Positions 40,301 to 55,300 of a stretch of DNA of 64,000 bases are shown here, one piece after another; the first letter of the stretch is position 1; each line of letters opens with the position of its first letter. The notes under the pieces are model-generated. The model made no database searches, was not told the DNA's origin, and worked only from the letters and a program-made list of their open reading frames with translations. The translations under genes were made by a program, and so were the position numbers. The stretch is from Burhinus oedicnemus (Eukaryota > Chordata > Aves > Charadriiformes > Burhinidae): assembly GCA_008921705.1 (NCBI GenBank), contig VFFE01006711.1, positions 193,172 through 257,171 of the forward strand, read 5' to 3'.

Positions 40301-43300
40301 TACCACCACATTCCTGTTAATAACACACAGATGAAAGATCAGTACATCCCCTCTCCCATGCCACTGTCATCTGAATTATAATTGCATTTTCCGTGTTACT
40401 GATGATGACAAACTGGTTGGGAGAAATCAGAGCCTTTCACGCATTTTTAAATTCACTGCTGAAATTCCATGAAAATGTATGAAAGTTGACCTTGCCTTCA
40501 TGATGACACACAGCACTACAGTCTTCTAATGCTCCTCTAGTCACACAAGTTGAATTATTCTGCATAATCCTGAGAGGCTGTACTTACTGATTGCCGTGGA
40601 GCGCAGATCTAGTCCTGTAGAAAAAGCTCATAGCTGAGTCTAGCTGGCACAACTGGCAGTCAGAATGAATTATTTGATTAGTACAATTAACTGTTTTGAT
40701 TTAGAAAAAGAAACTCACGTGAAAAGTATCAAGCTATTTGCTCTGATAAAAAACTTTTCTATTCAGTTTCTGATTTTAAAAAGTTAAGAGCATCTCTCTG
40801 ACAGCAGGAATTCACACAGGAAAGCATGTTTTTCAGTACTTGATCAAGTTGGACTTGAATATCTGTTTAAAATTAAGCACATGCTTTGAACAGACCTAAG
40901 CTAAAGTTATTCCATGTGTAGATATTCAGTTTCAATGGAAATATTGTGATGGATGTTTTCTGATAGTGACAGGAAAATGCCAAAGAGGGAAAAGGGTTAA
41001 TCTAAAGAAAGCACAAAACATTAATCCATGAAGACAATCCAACAACAGCAGTGTTTATCTCTTGCAAAGGATAATTAAATTCATTATCAACATCTGTAAG
41101 GAAGACGCACGAGTTGGTGCATAATTGAAGACTTAAAAATTAAATCTGAAACATGGGAACCAAAATTAAAAACCTTGAACTGTGTTTCATTGTTTTAATA
41201 CTTCCATTTAGATACACACACTGGAACTCAATAAGGAAAATTCACTATTACAACCCTCTGGGCAAGATTCCGATGGAGTGTTTGAGAGAAAATCCTGCTA
41301 GGTGGGTCTCGCATCTCACATACAGCAAAGTATTGAGAGCTGCATAAAAGTAATCAAGATGTAAAAATATTGTTGCAAACTGCATGCACTGTTTCTTGAT
41401 ATACCCTGAGGCTGGAAGCTTCACAGAGTTTTTTGGAAGCATCCAGGTCTTGTGTACACTCTAGACTTCTACTCTTTTGGCAAGATACAGGAAAAATGTG
41501 CATTTGGCTTGAGAGGGCGGGAAGGGGTAGGAGGGAGGGGAATCTTTTGTTTATGCTTGGAAACCGCCTGGACATTTAATGAGAAAATCCCTTAGAAAAC
41601 AATAAATTTCTGATTTACTTTTTAGTATCAAAGTTTGTATAAGTAAAGGGCATAATATGGGGCCTTGGGAAACTTGTTTTAATTCCTAGGGCTTCTTTTC
41701 AGGCTAAAAGCAATACTCGTGCTTAAAGTTCGGCATATACTTAAGTCTTTGGCTGGACTAAAGCCTTTATCAAGATTGCAGTGTACTTCAGGTGATATCC
41801 AAGCTTGTGGATATTTCATATACCTAGTACAAGGTAAAAAAACATCCATCAAAAGTACTTTCATTTGTTCAGCTATTGTAATTGGTTGCTGACTAGCTTA
41901 GTGTGATTAAAATACAGGAGCTGAATGCAGAGATATCACCACAAGCAGCCAAGTTGGCAAATTTCTCCCTTGATGCCTAAAAGCACTGACATTAAAGACC
42001 TCTTACAATGAAAGCCAGAGAGGCTGCCCAAAGATAGCTTGGTGCTGATTGCATCCAAGTGCTTCGCTGTGACTGCAGAAGTTACACAGGGAGTTTTGTG
42101 TCTGCCTTAATCGAGCTAAAAGCTTCAGAAAACCCCTATCATGTAGTATTGGACTTGTCAAAATGACAAGGAGAAGCTGGCAAATATAACAGGAGAGATT
42201 TTTGCAAGATGTATGTATATGCATCAAATTGTTGCAAAACAAAACTTCTCTTGGTAAAACAGCCACTTGCAAATGGCTCTGGAGAGCCGCCTGAGACACA
42301 GGCAGCTGGGGTTGATGTAGATCAGGTGTGGGCTGTATGGGAAGGGTTTTGATTTTGGCTCACCTGCTTTCTCTTCCTGTCTTATTCTGCCTGTGCTCTT
42401 ACCTGGCACAGATAAAACATTAGAACAAGTCAAAACACAGTCTCTTGGTTTTCGTGACTTTTTTCTCTCCCTTTCTAAGCTAGGATTTTAAATGTCAGCT
42501 TTTCAAAATGTGGCATTTTCAGAGAAGTGTTATAGCCTGGATCTTACTGAATGGAAAATGTATTTCTAGTTCAAATGGTTTTAAAACAAAACAGGAATGG
42601 CCAAGACAAATGAAAAAGACTGGGGGAACAGCAGCTGAAGCTCTTCTCCAATTAGATCTTCAGATGTCTCTGTCAGCATCTTTTCTCCCTAGGGAATTTG
42701 GAAGAAAAATTGAAATCTAAATCTTGCATGCCTTAGAAATAGCTCCCTTCCCTGGCAGCACCTGTAGACACCATGGGTTTCATGGCTATAGAGAAAATGA
42801 AGACAAGAGAAAAAACACTCATTAGAGCACAAATTTTGACACTTGCAGAAACAGGGCTGTTCTAAAATGCTGTCACCTTTTTCAACTACCTCTGCTCCCT
42901 CAAATATGCAGAGGAATATACCTTGACCTGAAATATACTTAAACTGTATGACCTCAAGTATAATCAGAGATGATAAAGTCAGCAGGGTCACTATGTTGGT
43001 GCAGTTTTAACCATGTGAACAGCTTTTGTCCCAGCAGTATGGCTTTACTGAAAAATGTTAAAAGACATCATCGCTTTCTTAGTAACAAAAGATGACTAAA
43101 ACCCTAGTGGTGATGGACTTAGGGGAATTGGGAAGAGCATCTAAGGGCACTTCAGAGATCTTTGTCTTTGGTCTGAGTCCAGCACCATGTTTGAGAGAAT
43201 ATATTCCCCCTCTGAAAGGGATTCAGAGCTGACCAGCTCATGTGTGCTCACTTCTGATTTGTGGAGGTGTGTCCCATTTGATGCCTTCTGTTGGCTTGGT

Positions 43301-46300
43301 CAAACAGTCAGGAGTGCCCACACCACTGCCTCATGTTTGAAACTGCACATCTTCTTTCAAATAACTCAGCTCAACGAAGGATATAACTCCATACTTGAGA
43401 CCATCACCTGTGTTCCTAATGGCTCTTCATAAGGACTGGCATGCTCTCCTAGTTTGATCCTCTGTGTAACACAGGTAGGAGCCCTTGCCTCAGTGACTTG
43501 TGTCTCAAAGAACGTAAGTGGGTGCTTAAACTTCTAGTAAAGCATCCAATGGAGAATTTGCTAAGAGCTTTGCCTTAGTAGTTTGCATTGCTCAAGCACC
43601 TTTCTCAGGTTTGACAATACGTCATTGAAAACTCCAGATGTTACCGAGTGAATTACTAAGAGAAACTCTGTTAAGAACTACCCAAGGGCATCCTGAAGCT
43701 GGCTTAGCATGCAAGATTCCCGTGTTTCTTTCTAAAAGGATATTCAGGTTGGCCTTCTCACTTATGTCTCAGCACCTCAGGGTTCCTTTGCCCTTGCCGG
43801 TACTCTCAAGAGGAAAACAGGGAGTTTCTATCTGTACCTTCAAGATACCAGCAGAGAAATGGCATGAGATATCTGTAGGAATCCCCAGACACGTACCTCT
43901 GTCAAGGGATCTCTTTCCCCTGCCACAACTTCAGTCTGGGATCCTCCAGAACAGAGCAACACAGTTATTTTTGTCTCATCCATTTGGAAGCAACTGAGCT
44001 TCCAGCAGGGTTCCAGGGCAGTGTAATGACTACAACTTCAGCCTGTGAAAAGAGAGTATCTGGGAAAATTTGTCTCTCTTGCCATCCCCAGGTGTAGTTC
44101 TGCTCCTCCTGCTTTCCATTCAGGCAAGCCTCCACTATTTCTGCCTTTACAACAAGTTATAAAAAGACTGAGAGAACATGAGGAATATAAAGCTTATGTT
44201 ACAATTCCCTCACATACTCACACACAACACATTTCCCTTTCTGATGTGAAATCCTGCCTGATGCCAACCGTTTACACAGGTACCTTTCATTCCAGTTGAG
44301 CATCAAGACGACTGTTTCTCTGTCAAGGGAAAAGGAAAAAAAAAAACCAAACCAAACCAACAACCAAAAAAAAAACCCCAAAACCAAACCAAAACAAAAA
44401 AAGGAAGCCAAACCAAAGTAAATGTCCTTTCAGCCAATTTAATGAACTGCCCTCAGCTATTAATTTACCAGCACTCTTCCAGACAGTGGCAGCTGCTTTA
44501 GCACGCCAGGCTGTGGAGTGAGCTGCTCCATGGCAACAGCCAACAAGTGTGAACGTACCCAGCGTGAGCATCACGCAGAGCCACCGAGGGGGACTTTCAA
44601 AAGGAGCAAGAACGCTTAAAGTTAAGACAAGGTACTGCATCTTACCTGAACGGGAGAGGATCTATAGCAGCCATAGTTGTTCTATAGGTCAATGTAGGCT
44701 GTGTAACAATTCGGCTGTCAGAAACTGCCCTTACTATAGGCGTATCACTGTCTTGTGATATGAGAAATCTTACAGGTATTTCTAGAGTGAAACATACATT
44801 ATAGTGATTTTTTTTGTATACAAATGTGACTCACTTCCCTGTCTTTTAAATGGGCTTGCGACAAAAAAATTGCTTTTCTTCTGTAAGTCAGAATAAGGAA
44901 ATTACATCACTCCCCTCTTTTGGGTTTTAAAAGACTTTTAGGGCTGGGTGACTCTGACATGGGGTTTAACAAAGCTGCATACACCAGGCTGGAATTCGAT
45001 TTCAGGAGTGGAAGATTAAAACCTGTTTTAAGATTGTTTCACGTTAGCAGATCCCTGTTCTTGGTATGGAGAATACAGATCCCTGATAACCTTGGCTTTT
45101 GGTTTGTGATGGGATTTTTTTGTTTGTTTTGTTTTGTTTTGTTTTGTTTCCCAACTGTGATTTTTATTCACTTATTTATTGTAATTTATTGTAACAATTC
45201 TGAAACGTGCTAGATTAGCAGCCCAGGAGACTAATGTCACAAAGTGGCAGCCTGAATTATACCACAAACCCACTCTGCTGGGATTGTCTCTAGGCAGGAG
45301 GAGAAGAGTTTAATCAGCTCTGTCAATTCATTAGTCCTTCCCTTCTGAGGCAGGCACAAAGGGTCCCACTTAGTGTCAGTAGTGTTCATAGCTGTTCTGA
45401 AATAAATATAAATTCAGCTCATTTTAAATCAGGCCACTGAGCAAGTCATAAAATGCTGTAAGCTGTCGTTATCATGTGAGGCTGAAGCGGTTCTTTTGAC
45501 ACCCCACCACTTTGATATAGTTGACCCTTCCCCGAGGACTTCTCAGTTTTATCTTTCTGCATTTTATGGTTTTAAATACAGAAGTTCACAGTGTGCGTTG
45601 TTCTAAAGACTCCTGAGGCAATCTCAATAGCTACCCATGTCCTGAGCGCTTGCTGAGATGAGCACTATTCCACACTACAGCCCTGCTCTTCGCTGTAAGG
45701 AAACCCAGGGGAAGGAGCCAGTATATTTTCCAGAAGATCCCCTAGTCCCCTGGTGATTAGGAAAGCAGGGCTACAGCACACACCTTGGAGGACACCTCCT
45801 TCACAGTGCAGCTGAGTCAACCTCAAGAGGGGGGTCACTTTCTCCCCACTGACTACTGAGCAAGTTGATGAAGGGACCACCTTTCCTCTGGTAACGTCAG
45901 ACCTTGTGACTATCCCGCGGTTGTGGTCTAGGTCACCCCACTGATCCAGTCTTTCTCAAAAAAAGCAGAATCTGTTCTGACCCCTTCTCTTTTCTGTCAC
46001 CACAGGGAGACCTCCAGAGATCACTCATTCAGGTGGATTTTGGAGACGGCATCGCTGTGTCGTATGCCAATCTCAGCTCAACAGAAGATGGGATCAAGCA
46101 CATCTACCAGAATGTGGGCATATTCCGAGTGACCGTGCTGGTGGAAAACAGCCTGGGATCTGACAATGCTGTCCTCTACCTGCATGTAACCTGTATGTAT
46201 GTTCGTACTCGTTAGCTTCTGTCATTCTTTAAAAATTACTTATCCTTAGAAATGACATTTGGGGCTTTGCAGCTAGGAGCAGAGTGATAGGATACGATGA

Positions 46301-49300
46301 GTGCTTGTCTGTCCTCCAGCAGAGGAGTCCAGACTGAGAGGTGCCACAGCCAATAGTGAAATTTACTTTTTAAACCAGGTTCAACCTCTTATTTTAGGTA
46401 GTCTAATTTGGGACACCACAGAGGAGTGTCCAGCCGTTTCTGAAATGCACCTTCGTTAGCATGTTTACACTTCCAGAAAAACAAAGACATCCAGGATCTT
46501 TAATTACTTTTAAAAGCCTTGACTTTTACTTTGTATATGTGTTTTGCTTTCTAACAAACTACAACCACATCTGGGATGGAAAGCAGTGCATTTCAGTCTT
46601 TCTGTTGTCATGGGAACCAAAATCTTGGTGTTAAAGAATATTACAAGAAAAAAATATTATCTTCTGCTGTTCTTTTTAACCTTTTTATACTTCATCTGTC
46701 TCTGATTTACAACTGAAATGTTTCTCAAGTCCTTGCACAAAACCAGCAATGTGCTCTTTCGTGTTTATTCTAGCGCATTGTTATGAACCCAAAGGGTCAA
46801 CCTATTACTGAAATTTTGTAACATCCCTAATGGATTTTGTTTGAGGCCTTTGTTTTTTTTATACGGTGGGTGGAGTTTTGTTCATTATTTATGTTTTCAA
46901 CTGTGTGCCTGTGTGCCAGATTTACTGAAAAAAAGGAAATTCCAGAACTTAAAAGTTATGCTTACAGAAATACCACTTACCTTCTACCGAATTTACTCTT
47001 ATTCTCTGGCTAATTTAGCACATTCCATATACTTTAACTTCAGTTTTGGAGTTACATGCATGAGAGCAGCTGCCTTTTCAGAGGAAGAGGACAGCTCTTT
47101 AATGATGCATCGTCGTATCAACAGATGGGAGCAGTGGGAGGTATAGCTGTGGGAGATAGGAGGTTTATGAGGGAGCACTAGAGAAGCAGGAGCAAATATC
47201 TCCCTGAATGTCTCTCTTCAAAGAGACCTTTGGTTCATGATCGCAGTGTACCATTTATGATTCCCTAACCTGATAGATCCTGGTCTGTGGCAAACTTTTA
47301 TGTCACACAATCCTTCAGCACACCACATGTTTGAAAAACTCATAATACCTTGCAAAAATAACCGTACTCATAAATTAGCTTATTGTGAAGCTTGGGGTTT
47401 TGATTTGAGGGCTTAGCCTGTATCACTTCTGTGCTGAGGCACTGGTGCATCAAGGTAAATTCTCAGCTTTTAGACAGCTACTGATTAATTATCTTTTAGT
47501 TATTTAAGTATCACCCTAAGTAGGGTGGAGAAAAGGACCTCTGCTCAGAATATACATTTATACACTTTTGTGAAATTTCTTCAGTGCTGGAGTCATATTC
47601 TAGTTCTCTCCCTGTGTGTGCTTGGGTAATTATCACGGGAGCTGCTGCGGGGTCTGAATGCAGAAATCCCCCTCCCACTGCTGCTGGTTATGAAAGTCAG
47701 CTCAACAGGAGCCATGGACTTTTTACTTTATGTAAAGGTCATTGGAAACAAATGGAGAAGTGTTTTGGTGGTTGATATTTCGAAGGAGGTTCTGACAGCC
47801 TTGTGCGAGCAGGTTTTGTAATCATTCGCTGTTTGACAAAAGACAGTTTCAGGGGGACCACTGCACACCCTCAGCCTATCTGCAAAGTAATGAGGCCACG
47901 TGAAGCAATGATTTCTTTCTCATGCAACAACCACAAAATGGAAAAATGCAGGTGTCCAGCCTTCACTCTCACTCATAGCTTTCTGGCTTATAGCTGTTTT
48001 AATCCTTTTTCCTGAGACACTGAAGGCTTAAGAACCATTTTGATTGTTTTAGTGGTACAAGAAAGAAACTATATTCAGATGTGTTCATGTGACTTAGCAG
48101 CTAATGGTGTACGTTTCTGTGTTGTGTGTAGGTGATGCCAGCACGGGACTTAAATACTGCATGATCGTTGCAACCAGGCCCAGATTATACATGCCTGACC
48201 CCCTGGAGAAGTGACAGCTCTAAGGGATATGGCTCACCTTTCTCTACGTGACAAGAAATTAGGGACTTCAAAACAGGTTGCAGACTGAGCATGGTGCCAC
48301 TCAGACTAGTGATAGATTTGCTAAGGTCAGAGATGTGCAGTAAATCCAGTCTCCTCCAGAGCCTAACACCCAGATCCACAAAAGCTTCTAAATCCTATTT
48401 AAATGCTTGCATTGCCGCTCAGCTCTCTGCGGAGTGTTCTGATCAGGGTGTATGAGCTTGGCCTTTGGGGATTTTTGTAAAAATATCTGTCCTTACAGTA
48501 GACCCACACGCTGTATTGCTAAGACCCACAGAAAAGCAGCGTGCAGCCTGAACATCCAGAGAGTTTTGGGAAAGGCTACTAACTGGGTGACCCCTTGTTA
48601 CAGGGTTGATTTACATGAGTGTGTGCAGCCAGATCTGGGCCTTTCAACACCCTTTCAACACCCTTCCCTACCTGTGGCCAGCAGCCTTGCTGAGGGGAGA
48701 ACTGCAGGCACTAAACCACGGTGCTTGTGATCTCAAAGATCGGAGTAAAGTCCCCATCCTGTGCCCTCATCCTGCCGCAGCCGTGGGGCCAGCGCGCAGT
48801 AGCAGTGCCTTTGCTGCAGTTGGTCCAGGGATCTGGAAATGCGGGTTATTGTGAGGCAGGAACATTGTGGGGTGTATGGAAAGTGAATTGTATATGAACT
48901 GCTTCTCCAGCCAAGAGGCTGTCTCTGCACTGTCCTGACAGGTCAAAAATTTCCCTTGAAAAATCAGTTATGCATTTGTCTGAATCCTTCAGAATACCAT
49001 CACCTGCCTAAGTGAATCTTTTGAAAAGCTTCTCCCTTTGTGTTCTCTGGGACTTGTACAGTTTTTTTTTCCCGGGGCAGGTGAAGGTCTGTAGTCTCCA
49101 TGGCCCTGTGTGAAGCTCAAAAATGAATTCTCTTGAATTTTTTTCAAACTTACCCAGGAGAAAGCAGTCTCCTACCAAGCTAAGGGCCTATCCAGAGTGA
49201 GCTATCCCCATCTGCTGGCCAGATAATAGTTCAGCATTTCAGCCACTTTGACCCATCAGCTATGTGCACAGAAATACTCGGGCAGAATTGGCTTGCTTGA

Positions 49301-52300
49301 CCCATTTTTTCATGTTCTTTCCTAGCTGGCATGTGGTGGAGGTCCAAGAAGGTGCTGGGCACTCTGTGCAGTGCAAGATTATTTAAGATGTATTCAGAGC
49401 AGCTGTGCAGTTATGTTGGAGTGTATGAGACTTTACATGGGCTCCACTGCCACCCCATCCGCTGTTAGGAAATGTATTCCTTTAGAGAGTTGCCCTGATG
49501 TTGGGCATTTGGCAAATATCTCAAAGGATATCATAGCTGCAAAATATTTAGCCTGGGAAGCTGCTGTTTTTCAGATCTTAGGGTCTTTCCAAGAGCAGGC
49601 ATTGCCCAGTCACAGAAATATGTCTGAGCCGGGGAAAACCATTAAAATCATAAGGATGAAATTTTGGCTCCTCATGAATTTTCAGAAAGAGCATTGACTG
49701 CTGATTATAAAAGGAAAAATGAGCCATGGTCTGGTCTATAGCAGGCTTTGGTTAGTCTGATCATGGATAACTCTTAATTGGGCTACATCAGGTTAAGCAG
49801 CAGCTGTGTCTACATTCCAGAGAAAGCTGCCTTTCAGTGATGAGTCAGGAGCACTGGTCCTTGTTTATGCTGCCATTGTTTATCCAGTCTGCTTTGGGAG
49901 AATTTTTCCACATGTCTGTGTCTCTCTGCCTCTGTGTGCTGTATAGGGATACAGAGTGCTTGCTCCAAATGTGGGGTGTTCCTTGAGGTTGAAAAGCAAG
50001 GTCTAAGTGGTGATACATGCATGGGGTATGTCCTGAAAAATCCTCTCATGAAATACATAAGATCCTCTAGCAATGTATCTCAACTCCATATGGACAATGC
50101 AATCAGTCCTCCCAAGCTGTGGTCTCTGCTTCTCATCACTGGGGAGCTTGCAGATGAAGGACATGTAGATGTGGCCTTAATTTGTTTAAGAAACCCATAT
50201 TCCCATGCCATCTGGGGTTTCTTTCTTTTTCTTTCTCCGTCACTCTCAGGACAATTGCTTTGTTCTCTAAGTGAACAGTCAGAACACATTTTAAAAAATA
50301 ATCTATAGGACAAGATGTAACAACAAAGGACCATCTGTCTCCAGAAAATGGGAAATGCGTAACCCTGGGCATAATGTCACTTGTCGAATGAATTATGTTC
50401 TGTTTATACTGAAGGAATAGAAGAGTTTATTGAGGAAAAGGAGGGAGTATAAGGTAACATTAAAATGAAGGCATTCAGTGAATGCCTTCAGACAGAGTTT
50501 CAGCTGATATAAATAGGTACACCACTGCTGAAGTTCACCAAATTATAGCAGTTTGCATCAGCAGAGGTACTTCATGTCCTCTGAAGCCATTTGTCCCGCA
50601 CTTCTTATGTCTTCCTGGTGAAGGCCGTATTCACATAACAGGGCTTTGCCCCTGTTGTTTAAGTTGTATATAATGTCCCTAAGTATATGACATCCATGCA
50701 ATAGAAAGTCCAAGTTCTTTGGCTTCAGGTACAGGGGTGTCTCCTGTTCTATGAGGAACAGATTTAAGCTTACCTCTCTAGAAATGGCACCAAGCCGAAA
50801 CATTAACTGTTATGCCCCACAGTGATTTGGAGGGCTTCTCTCCCCTAAACCATTGGATAATCCCTCAGTTCCCTTCTCCCCCAGGCTGACATTTCAGAGG
50901 GAGGGAAGACTCACCTGCTGCTTCTGTCTCTGCAGGCCCCTTGGAACATGTTCACTTATCTCTACCATTTGTCACCACAAAGAACAAGGAGGTCAACGCC
51001 ACGGCAGTACTGTGGCCAAGCCAAGTGGGAACACTTACTTACGTCTGGTGGTTTGGGAACAACACGGAGGTTTGTATTCCCTATGGACTGAGGTCAAATA
51101 ATCCTGGAGGAGCTCTCTGACTGAGGAGGGAGGGAGAGAGGGATCTGGGAATGCTTCTAAATAGTCACACATGCAAGAAAATTATAAACCAGAGGCTGAC
51201 AGACTAATGGTTCTTTGACGTACCAACACTGAAATGTAAGAACTGCTTTGTGTTTGTTGCTGTGACTTAGCTGTAGGGTTTATTGCCAATTCATGCAAAT
51301 TGCCAGTAGCTTTCTCGCTGCGTTTACATCCAAGGTGGACGTAGTGAATCAAAATCTGGAAGAGTTTCTAGTGTGCTTTTCCCCACCCTCCCTTCTTCAA
51401 TAACAACAACAACAAAAAAAAAACTTGGGGGTTTTGGGTTTTTTTTTTAGGAAACTGACCTTTCAAACTGAAGCTGTTTTTATATCTGGAACTGACTTTA
51501 GATAGCCCTAGAGTGTAAACCTCATTTCTCTGGTGACTAATAAGGGAAGAGACTGCCATCCATTCTGTGCCTTCCCTTAAGTACACTGAGCCCAGTCCTG
51601 AGCACTGACACCCTGTGCTAAACCACATGTACAAGAAGACCTTATTATCATGTGCTACCGGTGGATAAAATGGTTCCCAACACGCCTCCCTGCCTCTAGG
51701 CTCTGCTCGGGTATGAGAACAGCATGCACCACATTCTGCTGCCTCTGTGCTTGCAGTGTTGGTAAATCTGCACAGGCATTATAACTGGTATTTTATGTAC
51801 CTTCGTGGCTGAAGTATCCAGAGACCTTAATTAGTTTCTGAGGGAGGAGATTCTCACGGATTTTGTCGAGCCAAGAGGGACTTTCAGCCACGCGTGGTTA
51901 CCTTCTGTATAATGCAGGTCAGAGGGTTTCATCAGGACTTTCTGCTTTGTTTAACTCTTTGTGATTAAGGCAGAACCTGACTTTTTGTTGTTGTTTTGCA
52001 TTAATAATTTCCCTCAGATGATGGAGAATTCACTGCTTCTCTCTCTTACCTTCTCCCCCAACTATTTCCCTGCAGCTAATTATCCTGAGCATTAAAAACA
52101 CGCACTATATTTGTAGTCTGAATTTCTGTAGCTTCGGTTTCAAGCTGTTGGATCTTGTTATGCCTTTGTGTGTAGATTAAAGAACTCTCTGTGCTATCAG
52201 AAATCATCTCCCCCTAGAGGTACTTACAGGCTGTGATTGTCACCTTTTAACCTTCCCTCTGATCTGCTAAGCTCGTAAGTGATCAGAGTTGGTCTAACTC

Positions 52301-55300
52301 TGTTCTCATTGAAGTGAGAGGTTTACTACAGACTACAATGGGAACAGAGTTTGACTTCATAGTGGGTGCTTTGAAGATCTGACCCAGAGTTCATTAATGA
52401 GCGAAAACAGAAGTTAGAGCAGAGACTGCTGAAAGGGGGCACAGCTCATTGATAAACTGGTTTGGACAGCGAAGCAAGCTGAGGGGATCTGTGTCCTCTC
52501 TAAACACCATCACTTTCCAAGAGTGACGTCTTCGTTTCTAAGGATAACATGGGAGAACAACTGAGAAATCTTAATTTGCCTCCTTGTTCTGTCACAACCT
52601 GCTTGAGCGACCTTAAACAAATCACTGACAGCTAAATCTGGGAAAGAATTATGACACCTGAGCAGTGAGTCTTGCTGGCCCTCATATTAGGATCTGGACC
52701 TCTCTGGGGAGTGCAGCAAAGATGGACACTTTAACATGGCATGCTAAGTGGCAAGGAAACACTGGGATCTTAAAACTTAGCTCCTTTGGAAATTACAGTA
52801 CCTTACTCTGAGCTTCAGGAGGACATCCCCATATGGATCCCTGGGCCCTCTCCAGAAAACAGGCTTCCATGTCACAGGACACCTTCTATGTCTTAAATTT
52901 TCAAGCTGGAACTGACTCCCCAAACCATCCCAGTAGGCTAGAGAGCCAAACTTATTTTTTCTCTTCCTTTCCAGCCAAATTAACTTAATTTCTCCTTTTC
53001 TGATATAGCCACTGATCACATTGGAAGGGAGCATCACATTCACATTTTCTGTGGAAGGGATGAACACCATCACCGTTCAGGTCTCAGCGGGAAACACCAT
53101 TCTTCAGGATACAAAGACTATTGCTGTGTATGGTGAGCTCTTCCTCCTTCATTTCACATAGGATTTTCCATAGTCAAGAGCTAGAAAGCCAGGTTAGCTG
53201 GTAGCAACATGAGGTCTTTATTCCAGGATGCTTTCAGTGAGATTATAAGCTCAGTTCCAGTGTTACCAGTTCAACAGAACGTGTCTGAAGGCCGCTGACT
53301 GACATTAGTCCAGACTGAGATGATTTCAGAACATTGATCTCCTTCCCAGAGCCCTCTGCATCTACTCTATCAATATTTGGTCATCCTACATGATTGTCGA
53401 AATGTTAGGTTGTTTTGCAAGCTGGTTTTCTCTCTTCTTGGCCAGTAGAGGCCTCTTAACTCATGCAAAAGCTGCTTAGCTTGAAAGATAAGTCAATGCT
53501 GTGTGCTGCAGTTCTGTGCAGAAATCTGTACTGATTTGATGCTGTACTCAGGCCTCAGAAGCAGTTAAGGCACACAAATATTGTATAGCATAGATGTAGT
53601 CTAAGAACTACTGGGAATCCCAGTTTTAGCTGTTTGTACTAAGCACATGGATGGTCTTAGTGATCAGTGTGGGCATCTCTGTTAACAGCAACAGAGATTA
53701 AGAAGTACATTTTCCAAGGTTAGTCCTCTCTCTACCTTTATCCCTGTCTCCTTCCAGTTAAGATTTCAAGTGTTTGGAGCATATCTATGAGAGTACAATC
53801 ACAGCTTCTTTCACAGGGCTTGCCTGCTTCAGAAGTCAAGATTAAGGTAGCATTTCAATTATATTCCCAACACAGCTCCCTTTCCAGTGCTATTCATCCA
53901 TTGAAGTAAGGATTGATCACCTTTTTCGGTTCTGTGACACTCAAGCAGTGAATCTCTCAGATTCTCCAAATCTCCCAGTGAATCTCTCAGACAGACTGCT
54001 GGATTCTCTGACAGTCTGTACATCGCTTGCAGATTGATTAAGCAAAACATGAGCTGCAGCAGGTTTCACTAGCTTCTCCCCAGTTGTTTGGCACTAAGGC
54101 ATTTCACAGTCTTAACTCACCACCATGTCATTGTATCTGCAGAGCAATTTCAGTCCCTGCGGTTATCGTTCTCTCCAAACCTGGATGATTACAATCCAGA
54201 TATCCCAGAGTGGAGAAGGGACATCAGCAGAGTAGTCAAGAGAGCTCTGGTGGAGGTAAGAAATGTGCATAACCTGCATCACAATGGTTCTAATTTCTGC
54301 TTTGTGCCTACATGAGGATCAGCTGTTCTGTCAAGAGGTGTCTCCATTTCTACCAACTATAAAAGGATGCTAGACTAGTGTTTGAGGCCAGAATCCTAAA
54401 TCTTAGGTGGAATTATCCCGTCCTATAACAATCTTGTGCTTGGAGTCAGCCTTCAGTTTATTCTTTTTAATGACAGTGGATTACGTGGAATATTTCTGAG
54501 AAAGGGCATATAGAAAACAAATTACATATATCTACCTATATCTGTACAAATGTCTTTACTGCTGCATAGCAATTCTTACTTCTTTTCCTGCTATTATTAT
54601 ACAGCAGTGGAAAGTAGTGCTATTCTAATGGAATTACAAATATGCTGTAGGAAACTTAGGACACCAAAAAGAAAACATTTTTTTACTACAGAGAAGAGCA
54701 CCACAGTAAGTGCTTTATGCCTTTCACATAGCACAAGGTTCATGGGTCAAGACTGGATGCTGTTTGTCCTATCAACACTATGGAGAAGCTCTGAAGTTCC
54801 TTCTTTAAATGTGGAAGAGAATGTCGTAAAAATATTCTTGTGTGGCTAAAGATTTGGATTTCAAACTGAGAGGCTAAGAAAAGTTAGAAGACACAGCTGG
54901 GGTTTCTCAGCTCAGCAGAAAAATAGTGAAAGGAACTCTTTGAAAAACAGGGTTTCTCTTTTTTTAAAATAATGATACTCAGATTTTGAAAGGATACAAG
55001 GCTTGTAAATGTTATTACCAAGCTTATACATTAATTTGTGGCATTATCTGTCCAAAAAGACTGGAAAGACACTGTGCACTAATCAGGTGTGTACAAACTT
55101 GTCTGGATTGTTTCTGAGATTTTTTTCTCCAATTTTCTCAAAAGACAGGAGGAGAGGAGAAAAGAAAAAAAAAAGAACATATTTCTGGAGCTTGTTCTTC
55201 TGACTTATTTATGTCTGTATCAAGTATTCAAGGATCCATATATCTTCAGAATGAATTTTCAGAATATAAACAACTCAATAAAACAAAATCAAGCCATAAA

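Larger units (their letters stand above)
35196..46005 (+). other. SORCS1: Intron 11 (10.8 kb, longest in the window)
   Basis: No exon or RNA gene is recognised. It holds a poly-A run near 36433-36449, a CR1 tail on the minus strand at about 37318-37383, a SINE-like relic at about 39677-39800, an A/C-rich low-complexity tract at 44333-44402 and a (GTTTT) pentamer array near 45118-45150. It lies within the PKD domain coding region. Confidence 0.75.

Noticed and set aside
44323..44640. Hydrophobic Phe/Trp/Gly-rich minus-strand frame that looks like a membrane protein
   Set aside because: Created by the A-rich CCAAA simple repeat on the + strand.
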